A DNA stretch of 64,000 bases, from assembly GCF_019175285.1 (NCBI RefSeq), contig NC_056527.1, positions 106,457,179 to 106,521,178 of the forward strand, given 5' to 3'. Below, piece by piece: positions 1-10,980 of the stretch (the first letter of the stretch is position 1; each line of letters opens with the position of its first letter). The position numbers and the translations under genes were made by a program. The notes beneath the pieces are model-generated. The model was not told the origin of the DNA. It made no database searches and saw only the letters and a program-made list of their open reading frames with translations. Source of the stretch: Sceloporus undulatus. Taxonomy: Eukaryota > Chordata > Lepidosauria > Squamata > Phrynosomatidae.

Positions 1-15
1 TAATAATAATAATAA
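1..15. repeat. (TAA)n microsatellite at window edge
   Basis: Five TAA units at the left edge, probably continuing outside the window. Confidence 0.9.
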
Positions 16-1716
16 AAGAGGGGGTGGGATACCATATATGACTTTACACCAGGTCTATCTACTCTCTGAGATCTTCAGCAGAGGTTTTCTGGGCCATTGG
101 CCTCCTTGCCTCACTCTTAACTGAAGATGCCCAGGAGGGGACCTAGCAACACAAATGCTTTGTGAAGAGCATATGCTCCACCAAAGCTATGGCCCCTTTG
201 CAAGGAAGAAGGTAGAAGGATTAGCTGAAGGATGGTGACAAGGATCCTGCTACCTCTTGCATGCCCAGTGAGAATAAATCAAAGAGGAAAGGAAAGGCAA
301 GATGGTGTGCAGGTGGCAGGTTAAGATGACCATGACTTTGGTGCTTGTAGACAGAGTGTACTCAGAGAACAGCTATGCAGCAGGTGCTGTATCAAAGGCA
401 GAAAGATGGGAACCATTTCACGACATTCTGGGGGTTTATGAATGAAGAAACACCACCCCTTTGTGGCTGGTGTATGCATGTATTTCATTCAGTGTGCCTT
501 TCCCTCTACTTCATTGTCACCTGCTATTTTCTGGATATCCTTTTGTTAAAAAGTTCTTCTTTTCTGCCTTCACACAATCTGAATGACCTGTGGAACCCAT
601 TGTCACAAGACTTTGCATAGGATAAGGGGTTCAAGCTGGTCTTTCTCTCTCTTTCTTTAAAAGGGGAGATTCTTAAAGGGTATGACTGAGAACAGAGTAA
701 GACTGAAAACAGCCAAGAAAGGTGGGGAGGGGAGGTAGCCTGGTGCCAAAGGTATCTGTAAATCTGAGGACAAGGCAGAGAACAATATCCTGTCATAACT
801 GCCAGTGTGGTTTCCTTTGAAAATTGTGCTTTTAGAGTGGGGTGTGAGGAATCCCAATGAAGATGCAGGCTTTTTCTAAAGGATGTGTGAGCACTTTCTA
901 TTCTAATCTCTTCTTCAACTTGGTTTCTCAGGTTAGTGGGTGCTTTGGTACATTTTGAAGGTAAAATGTTGGCTGCCCAGCTTGCCTTCTATGCAATTCC
1001 AGGGTCAGTCCATGGCTGCCGATCACAAAGATGTTTCTGCCCCCTTTCTCCTAGGATTGGAAATGGGGCCAGATGGGGGGCTCTGCGGCTCTGCGGGCCG
1101 AAGTGAGATTTTCCTTGCCTGATTCTGGAAACTAGGTTAAGATGGATCTCTGGTATGGCCCAGCCTGATGGTGACTATGACCTCTGAGTGTATCTTTGTC
1201 TGTGAACATGCACGCTTGGGAATCCACGTTGCTGGCCACGTCGTGCCTGTGAGCGTGCTTCTTTCTCATGTGTCTGCAGGCTTTTCCTCTGCGGGGGGGG
1301 GGGGGTGGCTGGGTGTTCAAATGTGAGAGTGTGAGCTTCTTATAAAGGAAGGGTGCCCTTGAAAGAGCTTTGCATCTATCGTTGGCTGCTCTTTTCGGAC
1401 CATGCATGTGTGTCATGTAATTCTCCTGACTGCTACTTTGGGTGCACCAGTGGCTGACTGTCTTCCCTTACTGACTTTGTGTGGGTGAAGTAGGGGCGGA
1501 ATCTGCCCTGCTGTGTGTGCCTATGTCAACAGGCTCCCTTTCTCCCCTTTGTGCACATGGCTGGTTGTCTTCCCTCTGACTGTGTGTGGACCAGCAGCTG
1601 TCTTTGCTCTCTGGTTGTCTCTTTCACAGATTCCTTCCTCTCTTAACTGTGTGCGTTGCTTGGTTGACTCTTCTGGCATGAGTTATGTCCAATATCAATA
1701 GCTGTCTTTTTCAGGC

Positions 1717-1756
1717 TGTGTGTGTGTGCGTGCATGCACACACACACACACACACA
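1717..1756. repeat. (TG)n-(CA)n dyad microsatellite
   Basis: A TG run followed by CGTGCATG and a CA run. The two halves are reverse complements, so the tract can form a hairpin or Z-DNA. Confidence 0.85.
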
Positions 1757-1893
1757 TACTGCATGTGTGGCTGTTTTAGTGGATGTACCTCCCCTACAAC
1801 AAGATGCCTCTAACTGAATTGCTCACTTGCTGATTGCTTCCACTGCTTAGCATGCAGGAATTGGCCACAGAACCCTGAAAAAATGGGTTTGCG

Positions 1894-1917
1894 CCACCAC
1901 CACCACCACCATCACCA
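1894..1917. repeat. (CCA)n microsatellite
   Basis: Eight near-perfect CAC/CCA units with one CAT interruption. Confidence 0.85.
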
Positions 1918-3327
1918 TTCAGCTCACCCATGAACAACTCCCTGCTGGCCTTGGGCAAATACATTTCAGCCTCAGTTCTTCATTTGCAACAACGCGGTGA
2001 TAATGAAGATCTGCAGAGAGGAAGGGGAAGGGAAAGATGGTTGAGCACATCTGCCCTCTTAGACCTCTGTCAAAGTTCTTATTTTGTATGCAGGCCACTT
2101 TCTGTCCCACCAAAGAAAGAACCCCTGTGTATGTTCCCTGACTGTCCCTCCAAATACACAGATGTCAAGAATTACTTTCTTTCCCTATCACATGTGGATT
2201 TTTCTTGCTGGTTGTACATTTTCTCCCCTGAAGAAGTGTTGGCTGATGGAGGAGCCTCCTAGCAACAGATTAACTGGTTTGGGTGTGGTCAATGAGAGAT
2301 TTTCAGGCACACAGCAAATTGTGCTGCATAGATTTAAGTAAGCACTGGTGGCATTACCAAAAGAAATAGGGAATGGTACTACTACCAGTAGTAGAAAGGT
2401 GAACTTGTCTAAGAAGGGCACATAACCTAGTGGCTGTGCAACATAGAGCTCTGAATACAGACAGTGGGAGCTGCGAAACATAGACTGGTCTGTGGCAACA
2501 CCAGTCTTCCTTCCACCTGTACTGTATTTCCATGTTTCTCCCTAGTAGGCCATTTGGCTGTGGCTACAAGTTTACACAGCAGACCCATCTGTCCTAAAAT
2601 AATAAAAAACAGTCCTTTCATTGTATCTGTATCAGTATTTTGCTTGGACATTTTTGTGGTACACTTTTAATTAATAATATACCTATGCCTTCTGCTTAAT
2701 GTGAGTCAAATGGAGACTGTGCATGAGCATTTGCCACTGTGCTAACTCACTTAAACACTATGGAGAATGGATTCAAATGAATAGCATGAACAAGGGAGTT
2801 TGCACATTGCCCAAGCAATGTGCCATGTATCCAAATTAAGTTGGGGTTTGTGTGCGACTTAACTGCATAAACAGAGTCTTGCACTTGTGGATCAGTCACT
2901 ACACATTCTCTATTGGAATATATGCACAGTCACTGGTCAAGTATAAAAAGCCCATGTTTTTTACCATCATTCTGACAGTTGCACATATTATGGTAACTGG
3001 CCAGTGTACACAGTTCCCCATTGTACACTGGGCAGTTAATATGTGTAACTCTCAAATAGTCTTTCAGCTCTGGGAGAAAACTGGAATACCAATTATTTAA
3101 ATGAATCTAAATAAATAAATAAATATTCTCCATAATGTCTGGGGAATGTGTACAATGGCCAGAGGTTGCTATGCACATTTCCCTATGCTTACCATATACT
3201 TGAAAGATAACTGCTTTTGTGAGCAGGACTTTGGTCTGTATCTCAATATCTTTTCCTGTGGTCACTAGGAGATTTTAGATTCTTGATTTGACAGTGTTCC
3301 CTTGTGCAAGAGCTACACTCCCTACAG

Positions 3328-3678
3328 CAGGGGTAGGCAACCTTTTTGAGCCGGGGGCCAGGTTGCTGTCCCTCAGACAACTGGGGGGGCCGAAGCCAAA
3401 AAATAAATAATTTAAAAAATTTTAAAAAATTAAATATATAAATAAACCAGGACAAATGTAGGACAAAATTTTCAAATGGAAGACAAAAAATGGAGGACAC
3501 GCGAAAAAATTTGCTGATTTTTAAAAAAATGTTAATATAAATGCATGTTTCTGAGGCTTCTATAGACAATTGTCCCCCAAAGGCCCCGGCGGCAATCGGC
3601 GGCAGGACCGGGCTGGGGCCGGTCCCAAGGCCTTGCCGGGTCGCATCCGGCCCACGGGCCGCAGGTTGCCTACCCCTG
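3328..3678. mobile_element. hAT-type MITE with 8-bp target duplication
   Basis: The ends CAGGGGTAGGCAACCT and AGGTTGCCTACCCCTG are exact inverted repeats. The flanks CCCTACAG (3320-3327 and 3679-3686) are identical 8-bp target duplications, diagnostic of hAT transposition. The interior is an A/T-rich block, then a CpG-rich block; there is no transposase, so it was moved in trans. End sequence resembles the nonautonomous hAT families that spread widely in tetrapods. Confidence 0.93.
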
Positions 3679-3686
3679 CCCTACAG

Positions 3687-4271
3687 CATGTTACCATTCT
3701 ATCTATTCCCTTGTATATGGAGACTGCAAGTATATGCTTTCAGGATGCTCTCAGGTATTTGTGTAGAAATATGTGGTCAACCAATGCTTTCTGCACTGAC
3801 ATCACTATGATGACACATAGTTATCTAGCCTGTCTGCCTATCCCTACATCATTTTTTCTCAGGCTGGAAGGATATTCCCACCAGTTTATGGCTTATGCCA
3901 CTGTATTAACAGTCAGTGGACACTACAGTGATGTTCTCATAACACTTACATTGTATGCATGCCCAATTACCTGATGTAACTCAGATGCACTATTACAAGC
4001 ACACTCTTACCTAGAATGAGAATACCAAAGTATGACCCTTCTAGATGTTTTTGGACAGAAATCCCTGATATTTCTCACTAATGGCCATTCTGGCTAGGGC
4101 TTGGAGTTTCAGTTCAACAGCATCTGCCCACCCATAATGTAGAACATCTGTCTTTCTTGTAGAATAGGAGCTGTCACACTGCACCAGCTGTTGATATCTA
4201 CCTCCTTTCACATTCTCCAAGTCTGTGTTTTGTTTTGTTTTTTAAACCGCTTACTAGTCATTAAGCTCAAG
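3687..4271. other. No gene seen; MITE fragment inside
   Basis: Nothing coding is recognised. 4030-4145 resembles the common squamate short DNA element built on a TTTGGACTACAACTCCC-type dyad, here decayed. Confidence 0.5.
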
Positions 4272-4272
4272 G

Positions 4273-4480
4273 AAGGGCTATAGTTCAACAGGAGAACAAG
4301 TGTTCTGCCTGCAGAAGGTCCCAGATTCAATCTGTAGCATCTCCAAATAGGAATGGAAAAAACCTTTTTGGAAACCTTGGGAAGCTGCTATTGGCCAACA
4401 TAGCCTAGCCATTAGACAACACCAGTATAAGGCCTGATCCAGGATAGCCTGATTCAGTATAAGGCACTCATGCATTCTCT
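4273..4480 (+). mobile_element. tRNA-derived SINE
   Basis: The head GGGCTATAGTTCAACAGG (A box) and GATTCAATC (B box) match a tRNA-like Pol III promoter. The body ends with CTGATTCAGTATAAGGCA, the tail shared by a common reptile SINE whose 3' end resembles L2/CR1-type LINEs. Old and diverged; truncated remnants of the same tail occur near 55065-55085. Confidence 0.75.
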
Positions 4481-7388
4481 CTTTGAGGTTCACAACTCTC
4501 CAACCTACACTTTTGTACCCCATATGATATCGAACTGCCACCAATGTACTTAAGAGTAGCATGTGCTTAAAATATATATTTCCCAATATTTTTTGCCCTG
4601 TTTTTCATACATTGTACCAAAAATACCATTTTACTCTCTTGCTTTATACTGCAGTTAAAGTGCTTGTCTTTTGGTACTCAGATTAACTCTAGGGTAGGGG
4701 AAGGTGATTAATTCTCTTCCCCTGTCAATGGATTATCTAATGGTAGCTATCAATATTAATTTTGTGCACTCATCCCACCTGTAAGAACATGGCTCCCGTA
4801 TATCGGTACTATACAGTTTGTCACAGACACACTCACAGTCCAGCAAAAACCTTGCCTGGCTGAAACATTCGTCTCCCCACGCCAGGAGTTAACATGAGGG
4901 ATCTTTCTGCGTCTAGTCCTAGGCTGCATCTGTTCTTTTCCCCATGTATGCTGTACCTCAGATGTTACAACAATACCTTTTGCTTGAACATACTTTTTCC
5001 AGGATACAGATACAGCCATTCAGAGAGAAAAAAAAATGCTGTGGCAGAGACAACGGCCACTTTCAACAAGCTCTGCCTACCGCCTTTGCAGAAAAACCAA
5101 GGTGCTGCATACTGATGTCTTTCTTCAACCAAACCTACAGGTCTTTTCTGGCAATGCTTTTCTCAGCTTTTCATCATCAGCCCTGTTTCCCACACACACA
5201 CATACACACCCCATACATGCTGTTGGTGTGCCTTTTTACCCACTGCCTCATTTATCTCTCTGCTGCCATCAGCCCCCACCTGTTCTTCTCTGAAAAAAAC
5301 CCAGAGGATTCTGGAATCTGGAATAATTGCCGACCCATCTACCTCTTTCCGCCAGATCCTCTCCAGTTACTAGAACAAACCACTAATGGGTGCTTATGGA
5401 AAGGTTCCCCCTTGTTCCAGTGAAGAGCAGAGAGCTTGAAGGCAGTTGGGGGGGGGGGGCACTTTCAAGAACTGCCAGGCACAGCTGTTCTAGCAAAAGT
5501 GCCCTCTTGTCCAGGTTCCAGGAAGCAGGGAGGGGAGGTGGCAATCCAGTGTGAAGCCAGAGTGCTTGGCAGTCTTGCACAAAATCTGTGCACACACCAA
5601 AACAGCTGGGAAAGGAAGGCTTGCCAATGGAGGGTAGGGGATGAAAGGGACTCTGGAAGCAGTGGCTCAGGCAGGGATCCACCTCCATTGGGTGCTAGGA
5701 GGCAAGAGGCTGTGGATTGAGGCTGTTGAAGGTGATGGGGGGGGGTACAGGCAGATGCAGGGGAGGTTCAGGTTAAGTCTGAACCTCTCAAGAGAGGTCC
5801 CAAAGAGCAACACAAACATGCACAGAATGTTGCCCTTCTCTTTGCACTAAGAAATCACAAGGTTCAAATGCAACCATGGCTGATCTAGAGTGTGAATTCC
5901 ACCTCATGAGAGTGTTCCCTATAGGCTGTCTTGGACCACAAACATCTCACGTACTAGAAATGAATTAGCACAGGCAGAAATTTTTTTTTTAATGAGAGGC
6001 ACAGAGGTTCAATCCTCCCTCTCTATAAGTCAGATCCTGAGTCAGAGCAGCCTAATCATACATTGTGTAAGTAAAATGCACTTTGTACATGCTTTGTTGC
6101 ATCTCTGCACATACCAGGACTGAGCCTTAATGGAGTGGCCACAGCTAAGCCTTGGCTCAAGATTAAATGGGTGGCTAGCATAGGTGAGGTATGTACGGCT
6201 GGATAAAGGGGTAGGACAAGGAGGAGAAAGCCCCAAATTGGGGGTGGTGATAGGAAAAGTAGCAAACTGAGATTATGAGGTATCAGGAGACAGAAATTCT
6301 CTGTGCTCAAGTCTTGAGGGTGTGAGTGTGTATGCACGCGTGTGGTTTCCAAATTAATTACAGGCAGAGAAGAGGCTGTGAGCGTCACTTGATGGGATTA
6401 AGGGTATGTGGGAGGCATGAAATTGACGTACAAAATCCTGGAACCCCTCATCTCCCCACTGGCCCAGAGAATCTGATGACTGGTTCCTCTCGGTTAATAA
6501 TACTACTCCCCATCCCACAAAAGTTCTTTTCCCTTGCAGCCTGTCCTGGCCCCCCTCTTTTTCCTCCCTCCCCCCAAACCAGACATGATCCAGGGGGATT
6601 TCGTTCCTCAGGCGGCTGGCAGGTGGAAATGAAACCTGCCGACTTTGATTAAACCTCTCTGAGGCATGTGTCTCTCATCGATGTACTGTGTCTGCGAAGG
6701 GAAGCAGGGTCTGATGAATCTAGCCTTTCTATCCTTCTCCCCCCAAATTGGAGAGCCTTGAAACTCTAAACATAAACCACTGGGGGCTTTTAGTTTGGGG
6801 AAGAAGTGAGGAAACGACATAATGGAGCTTTTATGCAATTATGCATAGTGTAGAGGAAGTGGATATAGGGAAGTTCTTTTTGCACAGACATAGTACTAGC
6901 ACTTGGGGAGGGTGTCACCAAATTAAAATGACTGGCTGTGGACTCAGGAAATACAAAAAGAAGAGCCCTTCTCCTTCATGCAATGCAGAATTAGTTGGTG
7001 GGTTTCCATGTTGTAAGATAAGTTGGCAAGGAGCTTAGATGGCTTTAATGGGAAGGGACTAAACAAATAATACTTTGTTAGATGATATGGCTCTGTCAGT
7101 GTCAGTGAGTCACAAAGGCTCAGTGGAACCACCATAGTCAAAAGCAGTGTACCTCTCAGTATCTACTGCCTGGGTGGACAAACATGGAGAATGCTTCTTT
7201 TGGTACTAACATCTGGCAGGCTACTGAAGGAAAAAGGATACTGGTGGGTTTGGGATCTGATCCAGATAACTTTTTTTGGTCCCTCCCCTCCATCTACCTT
7301 GCTAAGAGAATCATAGAGTTGGGAGAAATACCAAAATGGTATTAACTCATCTCTCCCAAAAACACAGAGAAAACTACATCTTTTCCAA
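4481..7388. other. No gene recognised
   Basis: Only chance-length open frames and homopolymer runs (G run about 5450-5459). 6590-6680 is free of visible repeats and moderately complex, but nothing identifies it. Confidence 0.5.
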
Positions 7389-7530
7389 AGCTTGAAAAAA
7401 TTACTTTAATGGACTTGTCGTCCATCAAATTGTAGTGCCAGAACCTCCAGCCAGCATGGTCATTGACTGACTTTGCATGGCTGGAAAATTCTGCAGGTTG
7501 TAGTCCGAAAAGTAACTTTTCTGAGCTTTG
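7389..7530. mobile_element. Dyad MITE (TTGTAGTCC family), old copy
   Basis: AATTACTTTAATGGACTTGT at the left and GTTGTAGTCCGAAAAGTAAC at the right are diverged inverted ends around CCAGCCAGCATGGTCA. It belongs to the same short family as copies at 10885, 14778, 38535, 41540, 47370, 55790 and 61108. Confidence 0.6.
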
Positions 7531-8239
7531 GTCTTGCTCCCTCCTATGTAGCAATAAGACTTCTACATCACACCTCGCTGGCATCCTTGGCAGCCAGTTA
7601 AGGTCCACACATAACTCTTTGCCTTGCCCCGCACCCCAACCAGGACATCTTTGAACTACAATATAAGGACCCAAGGGCTGAGGGAAGGATGTCTTCCACA
7701 CTGCTGTGTCCTGAGCAGGCTTCATCAGCCATGCCAAGGGATGGCCAGAGATGTCAAGGGATGATTTGACATATGCCACAGATGCCTTTTTCCATGCCTT
7801 TTTGATTTAGCAATCCTAAACCTATGTCTGCCCTGCTAAAGCTGCCTATCAGCCAAACAGCTTACCTAAGTGGTTCTTCCTAATGGTTTAGACATCTTTT
7901 TTTAAGTGGATTTGCCACAACAGAATCAGGTGCAGTTCAATCTCTGGTCTAAAGTACAATGTGTAACAAAGATGTGAGATTCAGATCTTCTCATCGAAGT
8001 CTTTGTCAGTATATATGACCCTGGCACCTCCATGCCATTAAGTATTTGCCTCATTACATACCCAAGCATGACCTGTGTTGCGTGTCAGGCTAAAAATTTT
8101 ATAGAGGTCTGTCAAACAAGTGTGCCTACTCTATCCCAGCTACTCCTGGGTCCTGCACAAAGGGTTCCTACCTCCACAGCCCCCAGTCTAGAGGCAAGTA
8201 GAAGGAATCCCCATAATACAGAAGATCTAGATTAGGGGA

Positions 8240-8570
8240 TACTGGGCATTTAAGCTACCCCAAATATAAATATGGCTGTGATGCCCAGCTCTTTCCCAAG
8301 GAGGTGGTGGTAGCATTGAATTGTCTGGGTGAAGTAAAGGACTGGATGTTGGTGAATAGACTGAGGCTTAATCCAGACAAGACATAAAAGCTGCTGGTCA
8401 GTAGGAAGACCAACTTGGGTTTGAAATCACAGCCTGTTCTGGATGGGGTTGCTCTCCCTCAGACAGATCAAGTTTGTAGCTTGGGGGTGCTCTTAGATCC
8501 AGCAGCAATACTGCTCCTGGAACCAGGGCTTTCTCTGTAGCAGTGCCTGGATTGGAACTTCCTACCTAAG
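8240..8570 (+). mobile_element. L2-like LINE fragment, reverse transcriptase C-terminal part
   Basis: The + strand reads NCLGEVKDWMLVNRLRLNPD..., then VLDGVALPQTDQVCSLGVLL, the usual RT-to-C-terminal region of L2/CR1-group LINEs (WMxxNRLKLNPDKTEVLL). A stop interrupts it. It is cut by the foldback MITE at 8572, after which the LINE 3' UTR resumes. Confidence 0.8.
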
Positions 8571-8571
8571 G

Positions 8572-8791
8572 ACAGGCCAAAATAAAGCTGCTTCGGGTCA
8601 CTTTGGAGGTATGCTGTTGAAATGACACACACATCTTAAGAGGCCAGAAGCTGCACCAAAGCTGTGGTCCAGTCCTTAGGACTGAAGTGTGGCTTTGGCG
8701 TAGCTTCCGGCCTCTTAGGACGCATGTATCATTTAAACAGCATATCTCAAAAGTGACTCGAAGCAGCTTTATTTTAGCCTGTCTGTACAGG
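8572..8791. mobile_element. Palindromic foldback MITE, copy 1
   Basis: Left arm GACAGGCCAAAATAAAGCTG and right arm ending GCTTTATTTTAGCCTGTCTG are inverted; the arms (about 105 bp each) meet near 8682 with a short loop. It sits inside the L2-like LINE. The outermost left bases seen in copy 2 are missing. No coding capacity; superfamily not certain. Confidence 0.85.
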
Positions 8792-9062
8792 CTCGGAGTT
8801 AGGTTGGCCCCATCTGTTTAATCTTCTGTTGGGCAGCCAAAGCACTACTGTTCTGCATGCCATTCAGTTTTTGAAATTGCTGTTTTAACTGTTTCAGAAC
8901 GATTCTGGGATTGTCTTTAGACTGATTTTAGGGGATTTGAAAGAGTATGTTAATGTGTTTTAAAAAAATATTTTTACTGTTTTATTTTTGTTTTTTCATT
9001 GCCTTGGAAGCCCTTGTGGGCTGGGAGGCAATACAGAAATCCCTTAAATACACAAATAAATA
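8792..9062 (+). mobile_element. L2-like LINE 3' end
   Basis: Continues the interrupted LINE: T-rich 3' UTR, then CCTTGGAAGCCCTTGTGGGC...GGAGGCAATACAGAAATC, ending in AAATAAATAAA, the typical 3' terminus of reptile CR1/L2-group LINEs. Confidence 0.7.
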
Positions 9063-9256
9063 AACAGCTGCCCACCTCACCTCCTTTGGCAGCAAAGGAA
9101 GAGAATGACTTTTGGCCCCAGTAGCTTCTCCTTCCAGCCCACCCAGTTTCTTTCAGTTCCAGGTAAGGCAATGCTGTCTGTCTGGCCAGGGCACACAGAG
9201 GCCATTTGCCCCAGTGTGTGGCATATACAACCAGCAATGTCAAACACCCAGGGGCC

Positions 9257-9475
9257 ATGTTCGTTTCTGTGTTCCTCCAACTGAGACGCGCGCAGGAAAT
9301 AAAAAGCGAGAAAAAGGACAAAAACGCAGCACGACTCGGGGCCCCGAGGGGAGAGAAAGAAAAGGCAGGAAAATCAATAACTCCAGCAGGAACCAAAGCG
9401 AGGGAAAGACGAGGAAGAGAAAAAAAGAGAAGGAAAAGCTCCTTGAGAGAGAGCGGAGGATAGGGTGATGCCGGA
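9257..9475 (+). promoter_or_regulatory. CpG- and purine-rich block, candidate GRIN2D promoter or first exon
   Basis: About a dozen CpGs fall in roughly 220 bp (for example GACGCGCGC, ACGACTCGG, AGCGGAGG) in otherwise CpG-poor DNA. The + strand is strongly A/G-rich with no pyrimidine-repeat explanation, and it is the only CpG cluster upstream of the gene that is not inside a mobile element. GRIN2D needs a noncoding 5' exon, and this would sit 17 kb upstream. No strong GTAAGT donor was seen, so the assignment is inference. Confidence 0.25.
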
Positions 9476-9734
9476 GCCTTTGAAAAATGTGGGGGCTGAG
9501 AATTAGGAAAGCCTCTTGTGGTCTTGGAAGGATGTGAGATCTACACAAAAGAGATGGATCATGGCTTCTCCCTGTGATGTAGTGCAGATGTAGAGAGCTG
9601 CATGCATGTGCTTCCATCTGGTTTGTTTAAGGACTGAGATTCTGCACATTCTATGGGATGTTTTGCCTGTCACTGCAATTCCTGCTGTCAGGTTAATTCC
9701 TACAACAGAAGTGACTTCCCTATGAGAATTTATT

Positions 9735-9870
9735 TTTATTCTTTTTGGTTGCATTTTTATCCTGTCCTTCCCCTGAGAAACTAAGGGTGGTGTATCAGGT
9801 TCTCCTCCACTCTGATTCTTACTCTCAAAAGAACCCATTGAGATAGGATTTGCTCAGAGATCTCCCAGTG
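9735..9870. mobile_element. SINE/LINE-derived fragment
   Basis: TTTTATCCTGTCCTTCCCCT...AAACTAAGGGTGGTGTAT followed by GAGATAGGATTTGCTCAGAG matches an abundant reptile interspersed repeat also seen at 58715-58920 and about 30500-30780. Confidence 0.5.
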
Positions 9871-10124
9871 AATATTATGACTTAGTACTGTAGATACTTC
9901 GGCTCCATATCTCCTCATCCTTCACTATAACCACACCTTTGTTGCTCTTCACTTTTCACATTTTGTAAGACGTGAATGAGAGTTGAGAGTTTAGGGAAAC
10001 AGCGTAGTATACTCATGAAGAGCATGAATTTCTGAATGTGATTGCATTTGTTTACTAACCCCTGTTCATTTAGGAAGCATCTGTCAGATTTCAAAAGACC
10101 TCTCCAATCTCTTATCCTGCTCAC

Positions 10125-10260
10125 CAACAAGTCTATGAGGAATTTCATCTTCATCCTTATTATTCCCATTTTACAGGTAGGGCAAATCATCTGTGAGAAA
10201 GCAGCTCTGCCAGAGCTATACTGGAAGTCCATGAAAGAGGTGGCACTTGAATCAGTGCTG
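10125..10260. mobile_element. MIR/L2-like fragment
   Basis: ATTATTCCCATTTTACAGGT followed by AGGGCAAATC resembles the MIR core (CATTTTACAGATGGGGAAAC). Old and partial; a similar scrap lies at about 14360-14385. Confidence 0.4.
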
Positions 10261-10285
10261 ACCTCTGTGCATCCATTCACATTAC

Positions 10286-10435
10286 CTCTTCTTGGTCCTG
10301 TAAGAAGGCGTAGTCCCCCTTCTTCTTCTTCCCGTCGGTGGTCGGGTGACAGGAGCAGAGTGTTTGCTTGTACAGGCCCTGATGAGCTGGGCAGAGCGCC
10401 GGCTTCTGATTGCACTCCCAGGAATAGAAACACTT
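10286..10435 (-). CDS. Candidate unrecognised Cys-rich exon (50 codons)
   Basis: On the minus strand an AG acceptor (ATCACAG) and a GT donor (GAG|GTAATG) bound exactly 150 nt with no stop, phase 0 at both ends. The translation starts KCFYSWECNQKPALCPAHQG and continues with LCSCHP, a lysine run and GDYAFLQ. It has six cysteines in the first 29 residues. I do not recognise the family, no neighbouring exon of such a gene was found, and the polypyrimidine tract is weak. All three other readings of this block are also unusually open. It could be chance. Confidence 0.15.
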
Positions 10436-10884
10436 CTGTGATTGCGGAAATTACTGTCTTCTCAGCAAACAGGCACAGGGGATGTGGCTTAACCTCCTCT
10501 CTTCCAGCCGGGATCACACTTGTAGACCCATCCCCACCTCAGGATCAAGTCTTGTTCTCAAGTGGCTCCAGGCAGGATCAACAATGGCAGCCCAGCTGGC
10601 TCAGTAATACACAACTGCATCAATAATCTTTTGTCAAAAGTTAGAGAAATGTGTGTTTCCCAAAGTGCTGCCTTATGTGAGCTTCTTTATATATTACATT
10701 TTTGCACTCTACTCTCTGAACCAAGAGGAAATTCTTTACATCCCATTAGAAATCTATGGGCCAGCTCTGATCACAAAACACCTGAGGGACAACAAAACCA
10801 ACATTAGTAGAGGCTAACAGAGTAGTGTGAGGGAAGGAGGCAGCTGCCTTGGGGTAGAACCTGCATTCTCTCTAGCTGAGCTTG

Positions 10885-10980
10885 GAAAAGTTATTTTTGG
10901 ACAACAGCTCCCAGAATCCTCCAGCTAGCATGGGCATTTGCAGTTATAAACCAAAAAAAGGAGGCTTTCTGAGTCATTTG
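10885..10980. mobile_element. Dyad MITE (TTGTAGTCC family)
   Basis: AAGTTATTTTTGGACAACAG and CTCCCAGAATCC with CCAGCTAGCATGG in the centre. Decayed right arm. Confidence 0.55.

Larger units (their letters stand above)
16..3319. other. Upstream region without recognised gene
   Basis: No coding exon is supported. Only simple repeats stand out: a 13-G run (1293-1305), a TG/CA tract (1717-1756) and CCA/CAC units (1894-1917), plus AAATAAAT at about 3104-3124. Short open frames in all directions look like chance. Confidence 0.6.

Noticed and set aside
4273-4345. Functional tRNA gene
   Set aside because: A and B boxes are present, but there is no cloverleaf acceptor stem and a SINE body follows.
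9915-10517. 200-codon minus-strand open frame as a whole gene
   Set aside because: It crosses a MIR-like fragment and shows no domain. The more plausible coding signal in this block is a different minus frame (10286-10435).
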